Source of the DNA: Epiperipatus broadwayi | Taxonomy: Eukaryota; Onychophora; Udeonychophora; Euonychophora; Peripatidae | Length of the DNA: 64,000 nucleotides | Direction: 5' to 3' | Assembly (NCBI GenBank): GCA_028023455.1 | Contig: JAQFVV010000558.1 | Location: forward strand, 1-64,000 | In this document: positions 47,881 to 60,649 of the stretch, piece by piece | Position numbering within the stretch: position 1 is the first letter of the stretch | Layout of the letters: every line of letters begins with the position of its first letter | Program-made: the position numbers and the translations under genes | Notes under the pieces: generated by a model | Seen by the model: the letters and a program-made list of their open reading frames with translations, nothing else | Database searches by the model: none | What the model was told of the DNA's origin: nothing

Positions 47881-49782
47881 TTGATTCAGAAATACGTTTT
47901 AAGTCACGGAGCTAAATATGTCGGTGGTAATTGGAATGATTATAATTTGGAACTAATTGCAGCTGTTCAAAATTCATTTGAAATGATTCCTGGTAATGAT
48001 CATTTTGCAGATGATATTATTAAGAAAATTAATTGCAATAAATTTAATACAATGCCTTATGATAAATCATGGGAATTGGTTATTTCGGAATTTAACTGGA
48101 GATTGAAGAATGATAATATGATTTGTTTGAAAAAAGACAAAGGTTACGTATGTGTTTATTGACAAAATGTCAATATATTGATAAAATTAAAATGCAAATG
48201 GAGAAATTTGGTTTCTTTTTGATTGAAGAATATAATATGGATGGTCAAAGAATAAAATTTATTAACAATATTTTAAAAATTGCTAAAAATAAAGCTTTAA
48301 GTAATAATGCATACTATATGATACATCCTTCTTGTACTGTATGTCCTCATATTTTTGCAAATATAAAATTACATAAAGAAGGTAATCCTTTGCGAGTTAT
48401 GATAGATTTTGGGGTTTCATTCATGTATCAAACTTCTAATATATTAGTAAGCTTTTACAAGATTTTTTAGGATTTGGGGAAAATACTATTGCTTCATCGT
48501 TTGACTTTGTAAATAGTATTAAAAATTTGATGATTGATGAGAATGATGTTATTGCTTCATTGGATGTTACAGAAATGTATGGATCTATTGATAGAATGAA
48601 TTCCATAAAAAAAACTGAACATACATTAAAAAGTAAAAGTATTTGTAAATATATGATAAAGTTTATTGTTGATTCTTTAAAAAATTTTTAATGATAACAT
48701 TGTTGCATCTTTTGAATATCAATATTATAAAATGTCTAAAGGTTGGCCTATGGGTCTGCCTGTAGTTGCACAAGGTTGCAATTTTGTTTTATCTACATAT
48801 GAAAATAGTATTTTGAAGAAATATGTGTACTTTTGGAGATATTAAAATTTACAAAAGATATGTGGATGATGTTTTTGTTTGTGGAAATACTAATACTATA
48901 AATTTGCTTGTAGAGGAATTAAATAAGTTGAATGGCTTGAAATAGACTATTGAAAAGGAACAGTACAAAAATATTAAATATTTAGATTTGATTATTACAA
49001 GAGATAACAATATATTAAATTATAAATTAATAATTAAGCCATTGCAAAAAAGAGGATATATAAATTGTAAATCAAAAGTACCAAGGATGCATAAGATGGC
49101 AAGTTTTAGATCTTTTTTGTTTCGGAATGAAAAATTATGTCATTACCAAAGTGATCAATTGAAAAATATTGAGATATTTGCCAAAGAATTGCTTGATGTT
49201 GATTATAAAATGGAACAAATAAACAATACTTTATGTCAATTTAAAAAAAGATATAATGATTTAAAGGAAATGAAGATTAATAGTAAACAATGGATATCTA
49301 TACCATTTATTTCAAATCCCCAAGTGAAATTTTTTAAGGATATATATAAGAATGTGTTTAATGTTTCATTCTACATTCCAAACAATATTAATAAACTAGT
49401 CAATAATTCTAAGGATGTCATACATGTCAAGCAGAAAAGTAATGTCAAATATCAATTTTTTTGTGATTGTATGCTATCATATATAGGTGAATCTAGGTGC
49501 AGTATTGAGAAGAGATTGAAGGAGCATGAATTGTTATGTAAGTGTGTAAAAAGTAAAAAAAATAATGGTGATTTAATGTCTCCTTCAGTTTTCTTTGATC
49601 ATGAAAAAACATGTAAGTATGAATTTAAATTTGATTTTGAAATGTGAAAATTCTTCATGAAGAGATAAACCATAGTAAAAGAAAAATTAAAGAGGAAATT
49701 TTTATAAATAGGAATAAAATGCAGTTAATAAATAGGCAAGCTGCTAACATTAAAATACGAGATTCGTGGAATTTGAATTGAT
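47881..49782 (+). pseudogene. PLE RT plus GIY-YIG polyprotein (multiple frameshifts)
   Basis: Order along the plus strand: N-terminal region NWNDYNLELIAAVQ (47930); YYMIHPSCTVCPHIFANIKL and EGNPLRVMIDF (48310-48410, early RT boxes); IASLDVTEMYGSID (48555, first catalytic Asp); KGWPMGLPVVAQGCNF (48740); KRYVDDVFVCG (48855, catalytic pair); YLDLIITRDN; SKVPRMHKMAS; WISIPFISNPQ; GIY-YIG as YQFFCDCMLSYIGESRCSIE with KRLKEHELL (49450-49530); tail QLINRQAANIKIRDSW then stop. Breaks near 48130, 48470, 48690, 48830, 48945 and 49645. PLE RT is telomerase-like, and GIY-YIG is the nickase. Inactive. Confidence 0.8.
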
Positions 49783-49809
49783 GATATTTGGTTCCGCTTT
49801 GTTTTTGAA

Positions 49810-49870
49810 TTTTAATGGCAGTTGAGGCAGGTTCAAGAAATTAACCAAAAGTACTTCTGCTGATTTAAGA
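49810..49870 (+). ncRNA. Decayed hammerhead in right PLE arm
   Basis: Inverted counterpart of the left-arm motif: TTGAGGCA, GGTT...AACC, AAAA for GAAA, palindrome AGTACT. Predicted inactive. Confidence 0.42.
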
Positions 49871-49934
49871 ATTGTGTATAATAGTTTATAAACCATTAAA
49901 TTTATTATTTCAGTTATAATTATATATATATTTA

Positions 49935-50495
49935 GGTAAATTATTACTACAGATGGAAATATAATGGATGAAATTAATCATAGAATTAAGCTTGGTTGGA
50001 GTGCTTTTGGTAAAAATAACTTGATACTAAAAGAAAATATGCCTATGTGTTTGAAAATGAAGGTTTTTAATAAATGTGTTTTACCAGTTCTTACTTATGG
50101 ATCTGAGACTTGGACACTTAATCCGACTACTCAAAGAAGTATGGAGAGTTGCATGTTAGGAATAACAAGAAGAGATTGAAAATGTAATATATGGGTAAGA
50201 AAACAAACAGATGTTACTGACATCATTGAAAGAATTAAAAGACTGAATTGGAGTTGGGCTAGACATATTACTAGAAGAGATAATAATAGATGGACAATTG
50301 AAATCTTAAACTGGATTCCAAGAGTTTGTAAAAGACCCAAAAAGAGACCGAATGTGAGATGGATGGATGAAATAAGAAAGTGTGCAAGGGTGATGTAGAG
50401 ACGAGAGGCTATAGATTGGAGAAAATGGATTGAACTTGGAGAGAAACTTCATCCTGCAGTGGATTGATAGTAATTGACGATGATGATGATGATGA
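49935..50495 (+). pseudogene. RTE LINE, 5'-truncated 3' end
   Basis: Collinear with 44.13-44.72 kb: EINHRIKLGWSAFG, LILKENMPMCLK, LPVLTYGSETWTLN, MESCMLGITRRD, then broken frames matching RLKWSWAGHIV, RKRPHVRWMDEI and the C-terminus. It ends in a (GAT)n-like simple tail near 50477-50495. 5' truncation and a simple tail are normal for RTE insertions. Confidence 0.82.
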
Positions 50496-50804
50496 AAAAA
50501 GATAAGGTAAATCATTCTTATATTTTTAAAGACTGTATCTTGTGTTTGGAGGTGAGAGTATTCCTCAGCATGTATATTTATACAGCGCACGTGTCAGAAT
50601 TTAGAATAGAATTTTTTTATATATCAAAACTAATTTATCAATTTATGTTTGTTTTAACAAATAGTAACAAACATTTAAAAATAAAAAAATATTTTAATAC
50701 ATTTCGATTAAAATGTGTCAAACTTTCTGTTTAATTGATTTAACTTTTTAGTTGTATATAATAAGCAATTTTATTATAGCTTACTATATTTTACTTTTAC
50801 AGGC
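50496..50804. other. AT-rich sequence, no gene seen
   Basis: Nothing recognised. Confidence 0.5.
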
Positions 50805-51160
50805 AGAGCCGATGCCAGATTATTTTGCGCTGTAAAAAATACCAGCGACGAAGAAAAAATCTGGTCAACTTCGATTTTTAAAACAAATATTTTATAGAAA
50901 AAATAACCACAAAATTAATTATCTTATGCAAAAGCAATTTTGTATAAAACTATAACTTTTAAATAACAGTTCTGAGTTTTCCGCCTTACGCAGTTGTCTA
51001 ATTCCCTAATGGTAGCTCTGGTCCTAAGCAATTTCTATTCCATCTTTATGGGATTGTTTTAATTAATGTAAATGCTCTAGTACAATGATAGAAAAACTCT
51101 CCCTTCGGTGCGTAAACGCCACATGGCCTCCCGAAAGTCAAACCTTATTTTTTTACCAAT
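50805..51160. repeat. GC-richer interval, probably an old unassigned repeat
   Basis: It stands out by CpG-containing words (GCAGAGCCGATGCCAGATTA, TCCGCCTTACGCAG, CGTAAACGCCACATGGCC) in very AT-rich surroundings. No protein match seen. Possibly a younger or differently sourced insertion. Confidence 0.35.
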
Positions 51161-53195
51161 TTAAATTACTTAAAAGAATTAAGAATAAGTATAATCATTT
51201 CATATTAATGAAAATTTGCCTTCTGAGCGTATATGAAAGGTAGAGAAATGATAGAAAACGTTGAATGTCTAGACCAACCTAACTTCTTAAGCTTCATTAA
51301 ATTCAGCGTTCATTTTTTTCTATTAAAAAATAAATATATCGGCTTTTAAATAAATAAATAATAGGAAACATTACCATTGGAATTTTGTTTAAAGGGGAAA
51401 TGGGGTCAAAATAAATTCAAAATAAATCTTAATGAAAATGTCCATTTTTGAACACACACACCCTCCTTTCTATTTCTAGTTCTCTGAAGAGTATTTTTCA
51501 GTGATCTTTTTTCTGCTGTACGGCGATATAAAATTGCTTTGTTTATAGTATACAGTGAAAATGGGATTATGCTGTAACCATTAATATAAAGATTTAACTT
51601 CCTGACACTTAATCATGTGATCAGCCAAGATGTCTCTGGTGTAATTTTAAGATTGATCAAATGATTTTTTTTTCCTGAAAAAAAAAAGTATTTGACGGAA
51701 AAAAAACTTGTATAATCATTTATAATAAAAGCTTTTCTCAGTTAAAATGCCAGTGTGTGCGTGTACTTTGCTTATTTATACACATACGTACATAAACGTT
51801 GTTCAAACTAAAGTGGGTCAACAGGCAAGGGTCTATGAATTCAAGGGGCTTCTTTTGTGACACAGGTAAAATGAGCCTTTTGGTAATGAATATTAAAATT
51901 ATAAAGAAGACAAGAGAGATGCTTTAACATAAAATATTATTTTTAAAGAAAATTCATAAAAGATTAATGTTGATTAAAAGTAAACATATACTATTAATTA
52001 AAAATAATGAGTTCTAAACTTAATGTGTTGTGTTGTAGTCCACATTAGTGCAAAAACCTTGGAGCATAAGGAATTTGAACTACAATAGTAGTTAATGAAT
52101 TTATCCAAAGAATTGCACTTAAAACATTTATAAACCTAAAGATATGATGACTATTTCTGATTTGAAATTTCTTAAAACAACATATATATGAGGATACTAT
52201 TATATATAACACACAACTTTATCACATGACTATTGTATATAGATAGCACGTCTATTTACTATACATATAATCTAAGCTTTAAATGAAGATCAAGAATTTT
52301 TGTTTTTTGTCCAAAAAAAAATAGGAATTTTGACTCATATTGATGATCTACAGCCAGCCAAATTAACCATACATCATTGATTAGTGAATGGGTCTCTATT
52401 TATCATTAGTTAGCTAGAAAATTAAGGATGAAAAATTGCTTAAACCTTCAACAGCTGGAAATTGTTATATATTGCCTATTTCTTCATTGTTTCTCTGGAA
52501 GTTATTGTTGAAGAGATATTTTCTCTGCATTCTAATATTTATTTGGAAGTTTGTTTATCTTCTGCTGTTGTGTTTATTTTTCTTATGACAATATTGTTCT
52601 ATATTGTTCTTTATACTTGAATAAAATCACTTGCAATTATCGTTTTTATTCTTTTACTCTGTTCTGTATTTTAAAATACATTATGTACACTATATGTACA
52701 TCTCTTTTTCTGAAATTTTATAATGATGGTATTTTATTTGTAATTGTATATTGGACTGTTTCCATCATCTAGAATTAATTGTTAAACATTTTTAGAAAAA
52801 TTCAAACTTTATTTTAAATTTTCAAAGACATTTAAGTATATACAGGTTAGTATGTAGCACAATATTTCAAGTGGAATTATTCTCCTCTCTTTTTTCAGTT
52901 GTTACTGGCCTGATAAGTGACAATATAAGCATGGTAATTGATCTAGGGGTCTTTAGATTCATGAACATTGAATTTAATAATTAAGACTCTACTCAACTAA
53001 CCTATTCAAGCAAGATCAGCAGTCAGTAGAAATTTTATTTACTTATCCATGAGGGATCTCCTGATTTCTTCACTTTTCCTAAGGTTAAGGTTAATAAGTG
53101 GTTGCTAAACTTTATAAATTATCACACTCAATTGCCTTGTAGAAATATTTCACACTATCATGTAAGAAACTTCTTTATTTTTTTTTAATTTACTC
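51161..53195. other. AT-rich sequence, no gene seen
   Basis: No frame with recognisable homology. The open frame at 52551-52772 is Phe/Tyr/Ile-rich and looks like translated AT-rich DNA. Confidence 0.5.
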
Positions 53196-53199
53196 CTCT

Positions 53200-53868
53200 C
53201 TATCCAATATTATAGTCCTTTCCTAAATTGTACCCACACTTGTTAGTGATGCATGATCTCCACTTTAGTTAAATCTATTTTTTTCTCTTTAATAATTATT
53301 TTGTGCTTTTTAAATATTTTTCAATGTTAACTGTTTTCACTGATATATGTTCTTCCACATTTACATGATATTACATAGATGAATTTTTATTTATTAGTAT
53401 TTCCAGTTTGGGTTTTGTAGAAATAAGGATTTCTTGTAATGTAGTATTTCTTTTAAAACTGCTCTGAGTTTGATTGTTGTTCAGATATTACAATATCAAC
53501 AGATTCTTTTCTTTTTCTGGTATGTTTGAATATACTATAATACTTGTAATTGTATTTTCATATTTCTTTTGTTTTGCATTTAAGATTTTTAATAGAAGCT
53601 GGTGAATAAGCAATCTTCATAACAGTTTGTTTTATGTAAGTCTTTTCTCCTTTAAAACTCTGACTTCTTTTATTCCATAATGAAAATATAAATCCAATTG
53701 TTATGTTTCTGTTATATTTGGATGTATATACTAAGTATTTTCCTGTCTTTGTGAGTATTCTGCTGGTTGTACTTTTGATTTTGCCATGAGTGAGTCTTGT
53801 CAAAAGAACTTCCATGAGTGGCAGTTTTTGTTCTTGTTCTAGTTCTTTATATTTATATGATTGAAATA
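53200..53868 (-). pseudogene. Penelope-like element fragment (post-RT linker plus GIY-YIG)
   Basis: From 53868 down: KYKELEQEQKLPLMEVLLTR (PLE 'LPFLDVL' box), GKIKSTTSRILTKTGKYLVY (the THTGRYL box of other PLEs), then further down YVISCKCGRTYISENS (GIY-YIG start, near 53375-53335). A recognisable but stop-containing tail with TIILDREE and KKKIKK follows. Frame broken after 53558. Dead fragment; RT not present. Confidence 0.66.
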
Positions 53869-54955
53869 AAAGTTAACTGCACCTCTCATTAATTTATGTA
53901 AACAAAGTATGAGAATAGTTAATTACATTTTAATTACATATAATTAAATTATGATTATTTATTATTATATATCTATATGTAACAATTTGATGGGGAATTT
54001 GAAATAAGATAAATATTTCCTATTTCAAGTTGTTCATTACTAATTCTGCACTGCATGAAAATATATTCTGCTAAAATAAATTCTTTATTTTTCATGCACC
54101 AAAGAAGCATTAGATTATCAAAAACAGTACATGGAGTAATTGTCATAGGCATTAAGAAGCTGTCTTATCACACTTCCATTTGGAAATAAATGACTCTCAA
54201 TGACTAAATAAATGAGTTGTTTTGTGGATTGTTTATCAATGTGGTACAGAGTTATCTATTACTAAATTAACTTATTTATGATACTTTAGATATTATGAGT
54301 CTTTCTAACGATGGTCTGTATTTCATAACAGAAAGCATTGGTATTTATCACTATTAATGAGAAACTAATTAAAATAAAATCTCTCTCTAAAAACATTATT
54401 ATTCTATCACAATTCAAACATCTTTGAATTAGAGTTTTTTCTTTGAAACATCAAAGAAGAAACTGTTCTATGGATAATACATGTCTATATATAAATTAAA
54501 GGCAGTCAATCCAAATTTGGGTAAAATCAAAAATAGATGACTTTATGATTTATAATAATTCCTATCGATAAAAACTAAACTGACATAAAACTTTTCATTA
54601 TTCTAGTACCACTTTAACAGTAACTGTATAATGCTATTTAAATCAATTTATTTTAAATTAATTTATATCTAGTGCTTTACTTTTTGCTTTGATGTTATTT
54701 CACAGCATGTTTGCCTTATCCTATTTTTATTAAATATGAAATAATCTTCAATATAATCTCTATTGAAATTTATTTTAATCCTAAGTCTTTTAATATATCA
54801 TGAACATGTGTAATCATATAATTAAAGCAAAGATTTAATTTTGCATGATACTTATAAAAAAATTCTTCATGTTTCTGTGATTCTCATTTTGATAATTGTA
54901 TCAACTGCAGATAAGATGCAATTTTCATAAATTAATTCCTTAGTTATTTTAAAGA
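53869..54955. other. AT-rich sequence, no gene seen
   Basis: Nothing recognised. Confidence 0.5.
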
Positions 54956-54959
54956 AGAG

Positions 54960-55440
54960 GTAAAACTCTCTACATAATAGTGCACTGTAGGGCAAATCAG
55001 AGTAATCAATGGATTCAAGAAGGTTTGTGCATAAATTCCCTATCTAGTGCCTACTCATTCAATATCCTCAAGTTAGTGTCTACTACTGAGTGGGAATTTT
55101 TGTCTCTGTTTTAATAGTTTGGTTAAGTATAGGAAATAGTGGTTATACAAGTGAATGAGCTTGGATTGAAAACATTAGTGTGTTTTCATTTTGGATTCAT
55201 AGATTTATAGTTACCTAAAAATATAAAAGGTGGTTTCTGGAAGATTACATTATAGTCTAAGATCTAGGTAATGGACTCTCAGATCCAAGACTTCTCACTG
55301 ATGAAAGCCACAAGTTAGAAAGTAGTCTTGGAATATTTGATAAGTAGATCCTAGATATCAATTTTATGCACAGACCTTCTTGTTTCCATTGATTACTCTG
55401 GCTTCCACTAGGTGGCACTTTTTATGGAGAATTTTGCCTC
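54960..55440. mobile_element. Family B foldback element, copy 5
   Basis: About 0.48 kb. The left half (AAACTCTCTACATAATAGTG...) is the inverse of the right half (...CACTAGGTGGCACTTTTTAT). The middle contains AAAAGGTGGTTTCTGGAAGA. The minus-strand hammerhead is largely lost; the plus-strand one keeps its core (next entry). Confidence 0.65.
55280..55350 (+). ncRNA. Hammerhead motif, family B copy 5, core intact
   Basis: CTGATGA 55298-55304, stem II region AAGCCACAAGTTA, GAAA 55318-55321, then GTAGTC in place of CTAGTC, which breaks the helix III palindrome. Upstream AGATCCAAGACTTCTCA matches the family stem I strand. Confidence 0.58.
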
Positions 55441-56595
55441 TGTTGTTATCTTATATCTTGTTTATAAGAGTTTTCATCAAGCAAATTTTGCATACACCAC
55501 TACATTACTAGTATTACAATTATTTCTGTGTGTTTAAAATACATAATTTGTTGTTTTTATTACTTTTTACTTCGGACTTAAAAAAAATTATTTGATAAAC
55601 ATTTAAACTTTTATCAGCTCACCACTTGGAGTTATTTTATTCATTTGTTAATTAAGAATTTACTGTTTGATTGTTTACATATTCTTATTTTTAACTGATT
55701 TATCGTAATCTTTTATTAATTTTAACTTTACATTTATAGTTTCTCATTATTTTCTAAGCAAACTCATATTCATGAGATAGTTTTTATGATTATTTTATCT
55801 AGAAGATTTTTGTCTAACAACCAATGAAATTATTATTTTGCAAAGAACTTCTAAGTCTTTATCGAATAAAGTAATTTTACTTTTGTTTGTAATTTTATTT
55901 TTTAATTTATAGTTAAAATGAATTTATTTTAGATGTTTTATTTTAAAAAAAGTCAAGGATAAAAAGAAAGAGAATAATTGTAAACCCATCTCGTGGCAGC
56001 ATATTAATAAAAATAAGAATCACAATTAACAGCAGAAGAGATAAACTGTCAAATATAACCTTTATAAAGTAACCTTCTCTTCAAGCAGACAATGTAATAA
56101 AATTATTTCAGTTTAACATCAAAGACACCAAAATCAAAGCTGAAAATTCTCTTAAAATTAATCTGCTATGCATAATGCTGACGTAATTCCTAATTCAGAA
56201 AGTGCATTCTTCTAATTATGTATATCTTTTTAAAATTCATGGATTTTCATTGATTATTGATAGAATGAACTCTGAACATAGTATTGCTATGTTTGCTTCA
56301 AACTAACTTGTAAAGCATTTGAAAAGTAATAAAACAATTTTGTAATCATCATTCAAAAATGATCATCTAATCTAAATTGGTCCTACATTCCTTTTTCAGA
56401 TGTTTCCACACTTTTCTGTGATTGTTGACTTTAGCTTTTGTAGTAGGCATTGGGAATATATAAATAATAATCAAAAAGTTTGCCATTTTTTAGAATGGAT
56501 GGATTTTAACCAACAACAGGCACTTTATTTATGATGTCAAGCAAGAAGGAACATTTTATCCGGGGGAAATGGGCAACAGAATCAACTCCTGCTTC
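55441..56595. other. AT-rich sequence, no gene seen
   Basis: Nothing recognised. Confidence 0.5.
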
Positions 56596-57536
56596 TATAT
56601 TTTGCTTCAACAAACATGTTCACCACTATCTGAAGAACTACTGATATTATATCATTCCCCCCATTGCTGAGATAAACCAAACATAATCACTCTTGGAATC
56701 TGCAAATTCATTATACTGGATATCTTGAATTGAATAATAATAGAATCTATTCAATTCCTTCTTGCTATAATAGATTTAAAAACTCTTAGTAATAACTGTC
56801 ATTCAGATCATTCTTCACATATAATAAAAGCAATAATTCCAGAATGAAATAAAACCCATAGTGCAATTAAAAGCCAATTTTTATGCATCAAGATACAGAA
56901 ATTGCTGATGAACTTATAAAATTATTGGATGATGAGAGAAAAGAAAAGTGGAAAGAGACCATAGAAAACAAAACTTTAAAGAATTTAGTCATAATACTTT
57001 GTCATTTTTATAAAAGCTTAGTGGATGTAAAATAACCACTAATAACTAGTACTGCCATGATAATCATATTATTAATTCTATATATCAGACTTCTAAACCC
57101 AAGACTTAAAGGATGAGAAAATGCTTTATTAGAGCAAGTAGAATAGCAAGCTTCTCTTTTGCAATGTTATTTTAGTATTTATATGATAAATCCTGTAGTT
57201 CTTGAGAACAAGAATTTGCCTTTAACTATCTTAAATTTAAGGTTCAGGAGCAGATGGCAGATTTTCAGAGTATTTAAAAAATATTGGGCTTTTTAGCAAA
57301 ACTAATCAGTAACATTATTCACACAGAAACTTCCAAAATTTGAAAAAGTGAAATTACAGATTTCTTAAAGACAAACTCAGATATGACCCACATAATTATT
57401 GTCCAATATCAGAAATCACATTAACAAAAATTTTGTTAATGAATGAGAGAGATATATTTATAAATAAACTGTTGTAAACAAGTTTTCATTTTAACAACTC
57501 ACATTAAAAAAGTTTATTAAAATAAATTAAAAACAG

Positions 57537-57540
<4 letters not shown>

Positions 57541-57627
<87 letters not shown>
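57541..57627. repeat. (TA)n microsatellite
   Basis: About 87 bp of TA. Confidence 0.95.
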
Positions 57628-57629
<2 letters not shown>

Positions 57630-57924
57630 CCTGACCATATGAATCTGTCTGGTAAAATAGTTGTCTTGTAAGAGTGTTAAAAATTTGTAAAACCACGATC
57701 ACCATTAATTTACTTGTAATTTCAATAGTTTTAAACTTTTTCGAAAAAAATGTTATTCAATATAAATAATACTACAACTTGAACACTAAGAAAAGCTTTT
57801 TTAATGATACAAGGTATGATTGCTAGTCAATTGAAATCATGCTCACCATACTATGTTGATGTATTTAATTATTTTATTTTAAAGCATTAAACAAACTTTT
57901 ATTAGTATACATGTTAAAACAGGC

Positions 57925-58215
57925 AAAAGTCTCCATACAGTAGTGCCACTTAGTGCAAGCCAGCGTAATCAATGAATGTCAGAAGGTTTGTGCATAAAAT
58001 CTCTATCTAGTGCCTCTTCTTCAAATATCCCCAGACTAATTTCTAGCTTGTGGCTTTTGACAGTGAGGAGTCTCGGATCTGAGAGCACTGCACCTAGATA
58101 GAAATTTTATGCACAAGTCTTCTGGCATTCATTGATTACTGTGGCTTGCACTGAGTGGCACTACTGTATGGACAGTTTTGCCTGTTTAAATAACAGTTAT
58201 GAGCAAACATAAGAA
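57925..58215. mobile_element. Family B foldback element, copy 6 (internally deleted)
   Basis: Left half CCATACAGTAGTGCCACTTA and right half GGCACTACTGTATGGACAGT are near-perfect inverse ends. The middle is deleted, so the element is about 0.25-0.3 kb. The minus-strand hammerhead is mutated to CTGTCAA with GAAA kept. The outer ends are the best preserved of all copies. Confidence 0.68.
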
Positions 58216-58810
58216 ATGGTGATCATTTGATGATAATATAATGTTGTATGTATTATTTGTATTGAATTAATTTACTTAATAAAATACTCTACAAATAAAC
58301 AATTCAAATGACACTGAATGATAATCTTAATAATATACAAAATTTTACAAAACATTGTATCATAGGATTCAATTCTTTCACCTATTTTATTTACAATATT
58401 TATACATAAAATGTATTTAAGCTGATGATATTACTTTGACTTCTTAAAAAAAAATATTTTTTTGAAATAATAAATTCTCTCAATGAGGATATGAAAAGAC
58501 TTGAAATATTTTTTTTTAAAAAACTGGGTTCTTTAGTAATGATAAATTAAAACACAATTCTACTATATGATATTATCTTGTAGTTAACCTTATTTTTCTC
58601 ATGTATTTAAGATTAGAACAAGGAATCATCTTCTTGGAAATCTTGATAGTATTACTTAGAATCATTTTGCAAGTATTCATTAGTCCTACTATATTCTGTG
58701 ACGAATGCTGTGACCCAATTTGGAGAAAATATCTCCACACTAAACTTTCAGCTACTCAATTAAATATTACCATGGTAAGTCTCACAAAACCAGGTTTATG
58801 AGAATATATT

Positions 58811-59403
58811 TCATCTGCTACGCCATACCTCAATATCATAACCATAACTTAAAATTTAAAAATGAATTCTCTTTGTCAATAGAAGACACATATTAGGAAG
58901 AAATTATAATTTTATTTTTTACAAACCTTTTTATTAATATACATATGTGTGTGAAAGGGATATTATTTACTTTATAAATTTAAAATTATTAATGCATTGC
59001 TTTTTACACAATTAATAAACACATATACAAATATATTCCAATCAGATAATAATTTAATTGATTTCATTTTTATATAACATTTCATCAATTTAACTAAATA
59101 TCCAAATTTTGGCTATTATGTGAGTTAACCGAAGTTGATATGTAATTTTGCAAGTGATTTTATTTGATGTCAAAACCACACTTTTTTAAAGAAAATTTAG
59201 GCTATTAGCTTGTTTTATGCATATGTTAAAAATAACTGCAAGATATTGGTGCTTATTAATGAAGGCAAATTCCCAAACTGATTTAAAAATTGGAAAATTA
59301 TAGATTTATATCAGTTGATATCCATTGATTACTCAAAGTTACAATTGATAACTCTACGAAATGAAAGAGAATACTAAAAGATATAGTTTTATAATGCATT
59401 AAT
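58811..59403. other. AT-rich sequence, no gene seen
   Basis: Nothing recognised. Confidence 0.5.
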
Positions 59404-60240
59404 TACTGTATTTGCTAGCATATAGTACACACTTTTTTCCTCAAAATATGCCTAAAATAAGTGGTGTGTCTTATGCACTGGTAATCAAAATTATGAGTTG
59501 AAATTTCAGTCAGTCTAAAACTTCTGGTTTATATTAATATACATATATTGCATTTTGTCTTTATGTGAAACAGTGGAATTGAATGAATCATTTTCATAGT
59601 TCTTTTTCTGTTCTGTAAAGATAAAAAGTTGCATTATATATTTTATGCTTCATTACTGAAAGAGGGAGCATTCCAGTAAATTAGAGTTCAGATCTACTGA
59701 CATCTCAAGGTTACAATTTATCCAAAGTGTCCATGTGTGATCACACTTCAACAATGCACCGTAACATTTAAATTTTAAATGTGACAGATTTGTTCAGAAC
59801 TTTATCAGTGTTCTGTGATATTTTATGTTGAGATTTCATGGCAAAACATGTCTCAAAAACAACACAGATTCTGCTATGATGTTGCATTCAAGCTGTGAGT
59901 GATTGTGTATGTTAAAGAACATAAAAGCAGGGCAGCAGAGATAAATTTCAGGTCAGAAGGAGGACCTACAAAAGTTATACATAGTAAAAACTATATGTGA
60001 CATGGAATTGAAAAATGGCCAGAACTAGAAGAAGAATTAAAAACTTGGATATTAGAGCATAGAGGTTGGGATTTTCAGTTTCCATAAAAATTATTATTCA
60101 ACAAGCAACTCTGATAGCTACATCACTAATTTTATAAGATCAACATCATGATGTTCTAGATTCATGAAGAGAAATTACCTACATATGCAGCTTAAAAAAA
60201 TAGCTCTGGAGATGAATATCTGAATTCTGAAGAGGAACAT
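59404..60240 (+). pseudogene. pogo/Tigger-like DNA transposon relic with CENP-B-type DNA-binding domain
   Basis: From about 59853 one frame reads MSQKQHRFCYDVAFKL-stop-VIVYVKEHKSRAAEINF, then GGPTKVIHSKNY, then KWPELEEELKTWILEHRG. This is the usual start of pogo-family transposases: a helix-turn-helix (YDAAFKLKVIEYA..NRAAER.F) followed by the second CENP-B-type motif (WPELE..L..WI...R). Two in-frame stops. The DDE domain was not found. The left flank at 59404 (ACTGTATTTGCTAGCATATA, then GTGTGTCTTATGCACTGG in partial inverse) looks like a terminal region. The right terminus was not found. Confidence 0.65.
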
Positions 60241-60649
60241 TAAAAGATACCCAACTACAGTGTTCCTCAGTTACATTTTTGTAGACATACATAATCATAA
60301 AATTACTACAGTAAATTATTATGGAAATTCATGAAAAAATGTAGAAAATTATTATTTTTTCTTTAAAATGTGTATAAAAAAGGGAATGTGTTTTCTGTGT
60401 TGCTGCATTCCACACATCAGTAAATATGATATATAATTTATGATATATGTATATTTAATACATTTTGTAAAGTTAATATAAAATGAAATTAAGCTTCTAT
60501 CTGACTACAATATATTTGGGTAAATGATTATTAATAATATAAAAAATGGTACATTAATAATTGTAATTTTTGTATAATAAACAATACCTCTTAACAGAAA
60601 TATATATGTATGTGTACTATTTTAAAAATTATATTTATTGACATAGCAA
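60241..60649. other. AT-rich sequence, no gene seen
   Basis: Nothing recognised; may include decayed pogo-like 3' sequence. Confidence 0.4.

Larger units (their letters stand above)
47740..49925 (+). mobile_element. Penelope-like element with inverted terminal arms
   Basis: Coding sequence (47881-49782) lies between two inverted arms of about 130 bp (47740-47872 and 49795-49925; shared block GGTTTATAAACTATTATACA and reverse). The arms bear decayed hammerhead blocks. This is the most complete PLE in the window: RT, YVDD and GIY-YIG parts are all present, though in at least five frames. Its right end abuts the truncated RTE fragment at 49935. Confidence 0.78.
56600..58810 (+). pseudogene. Very decayed Jockey-like LINE with nested insertions
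   Basis: Low-identity but ordered LINE signatures: DERKEKWKETIENKTL (56930); KDKLRYDPHNYCPISE (57375, cf. the PGKDP..NYRPISL box); ADDITLTS (58418, catalytic box); CDECCDPIWRKYLHTKLSAT followed by QLNITM (58690-58765, cf. the AEYCSPVW...KVDTQLN...M motif after the palm). Many stops. A (TA)n run at 57541-57627 and a family B copy at 57925-58215 interrupt it. Confidence 0.5.
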
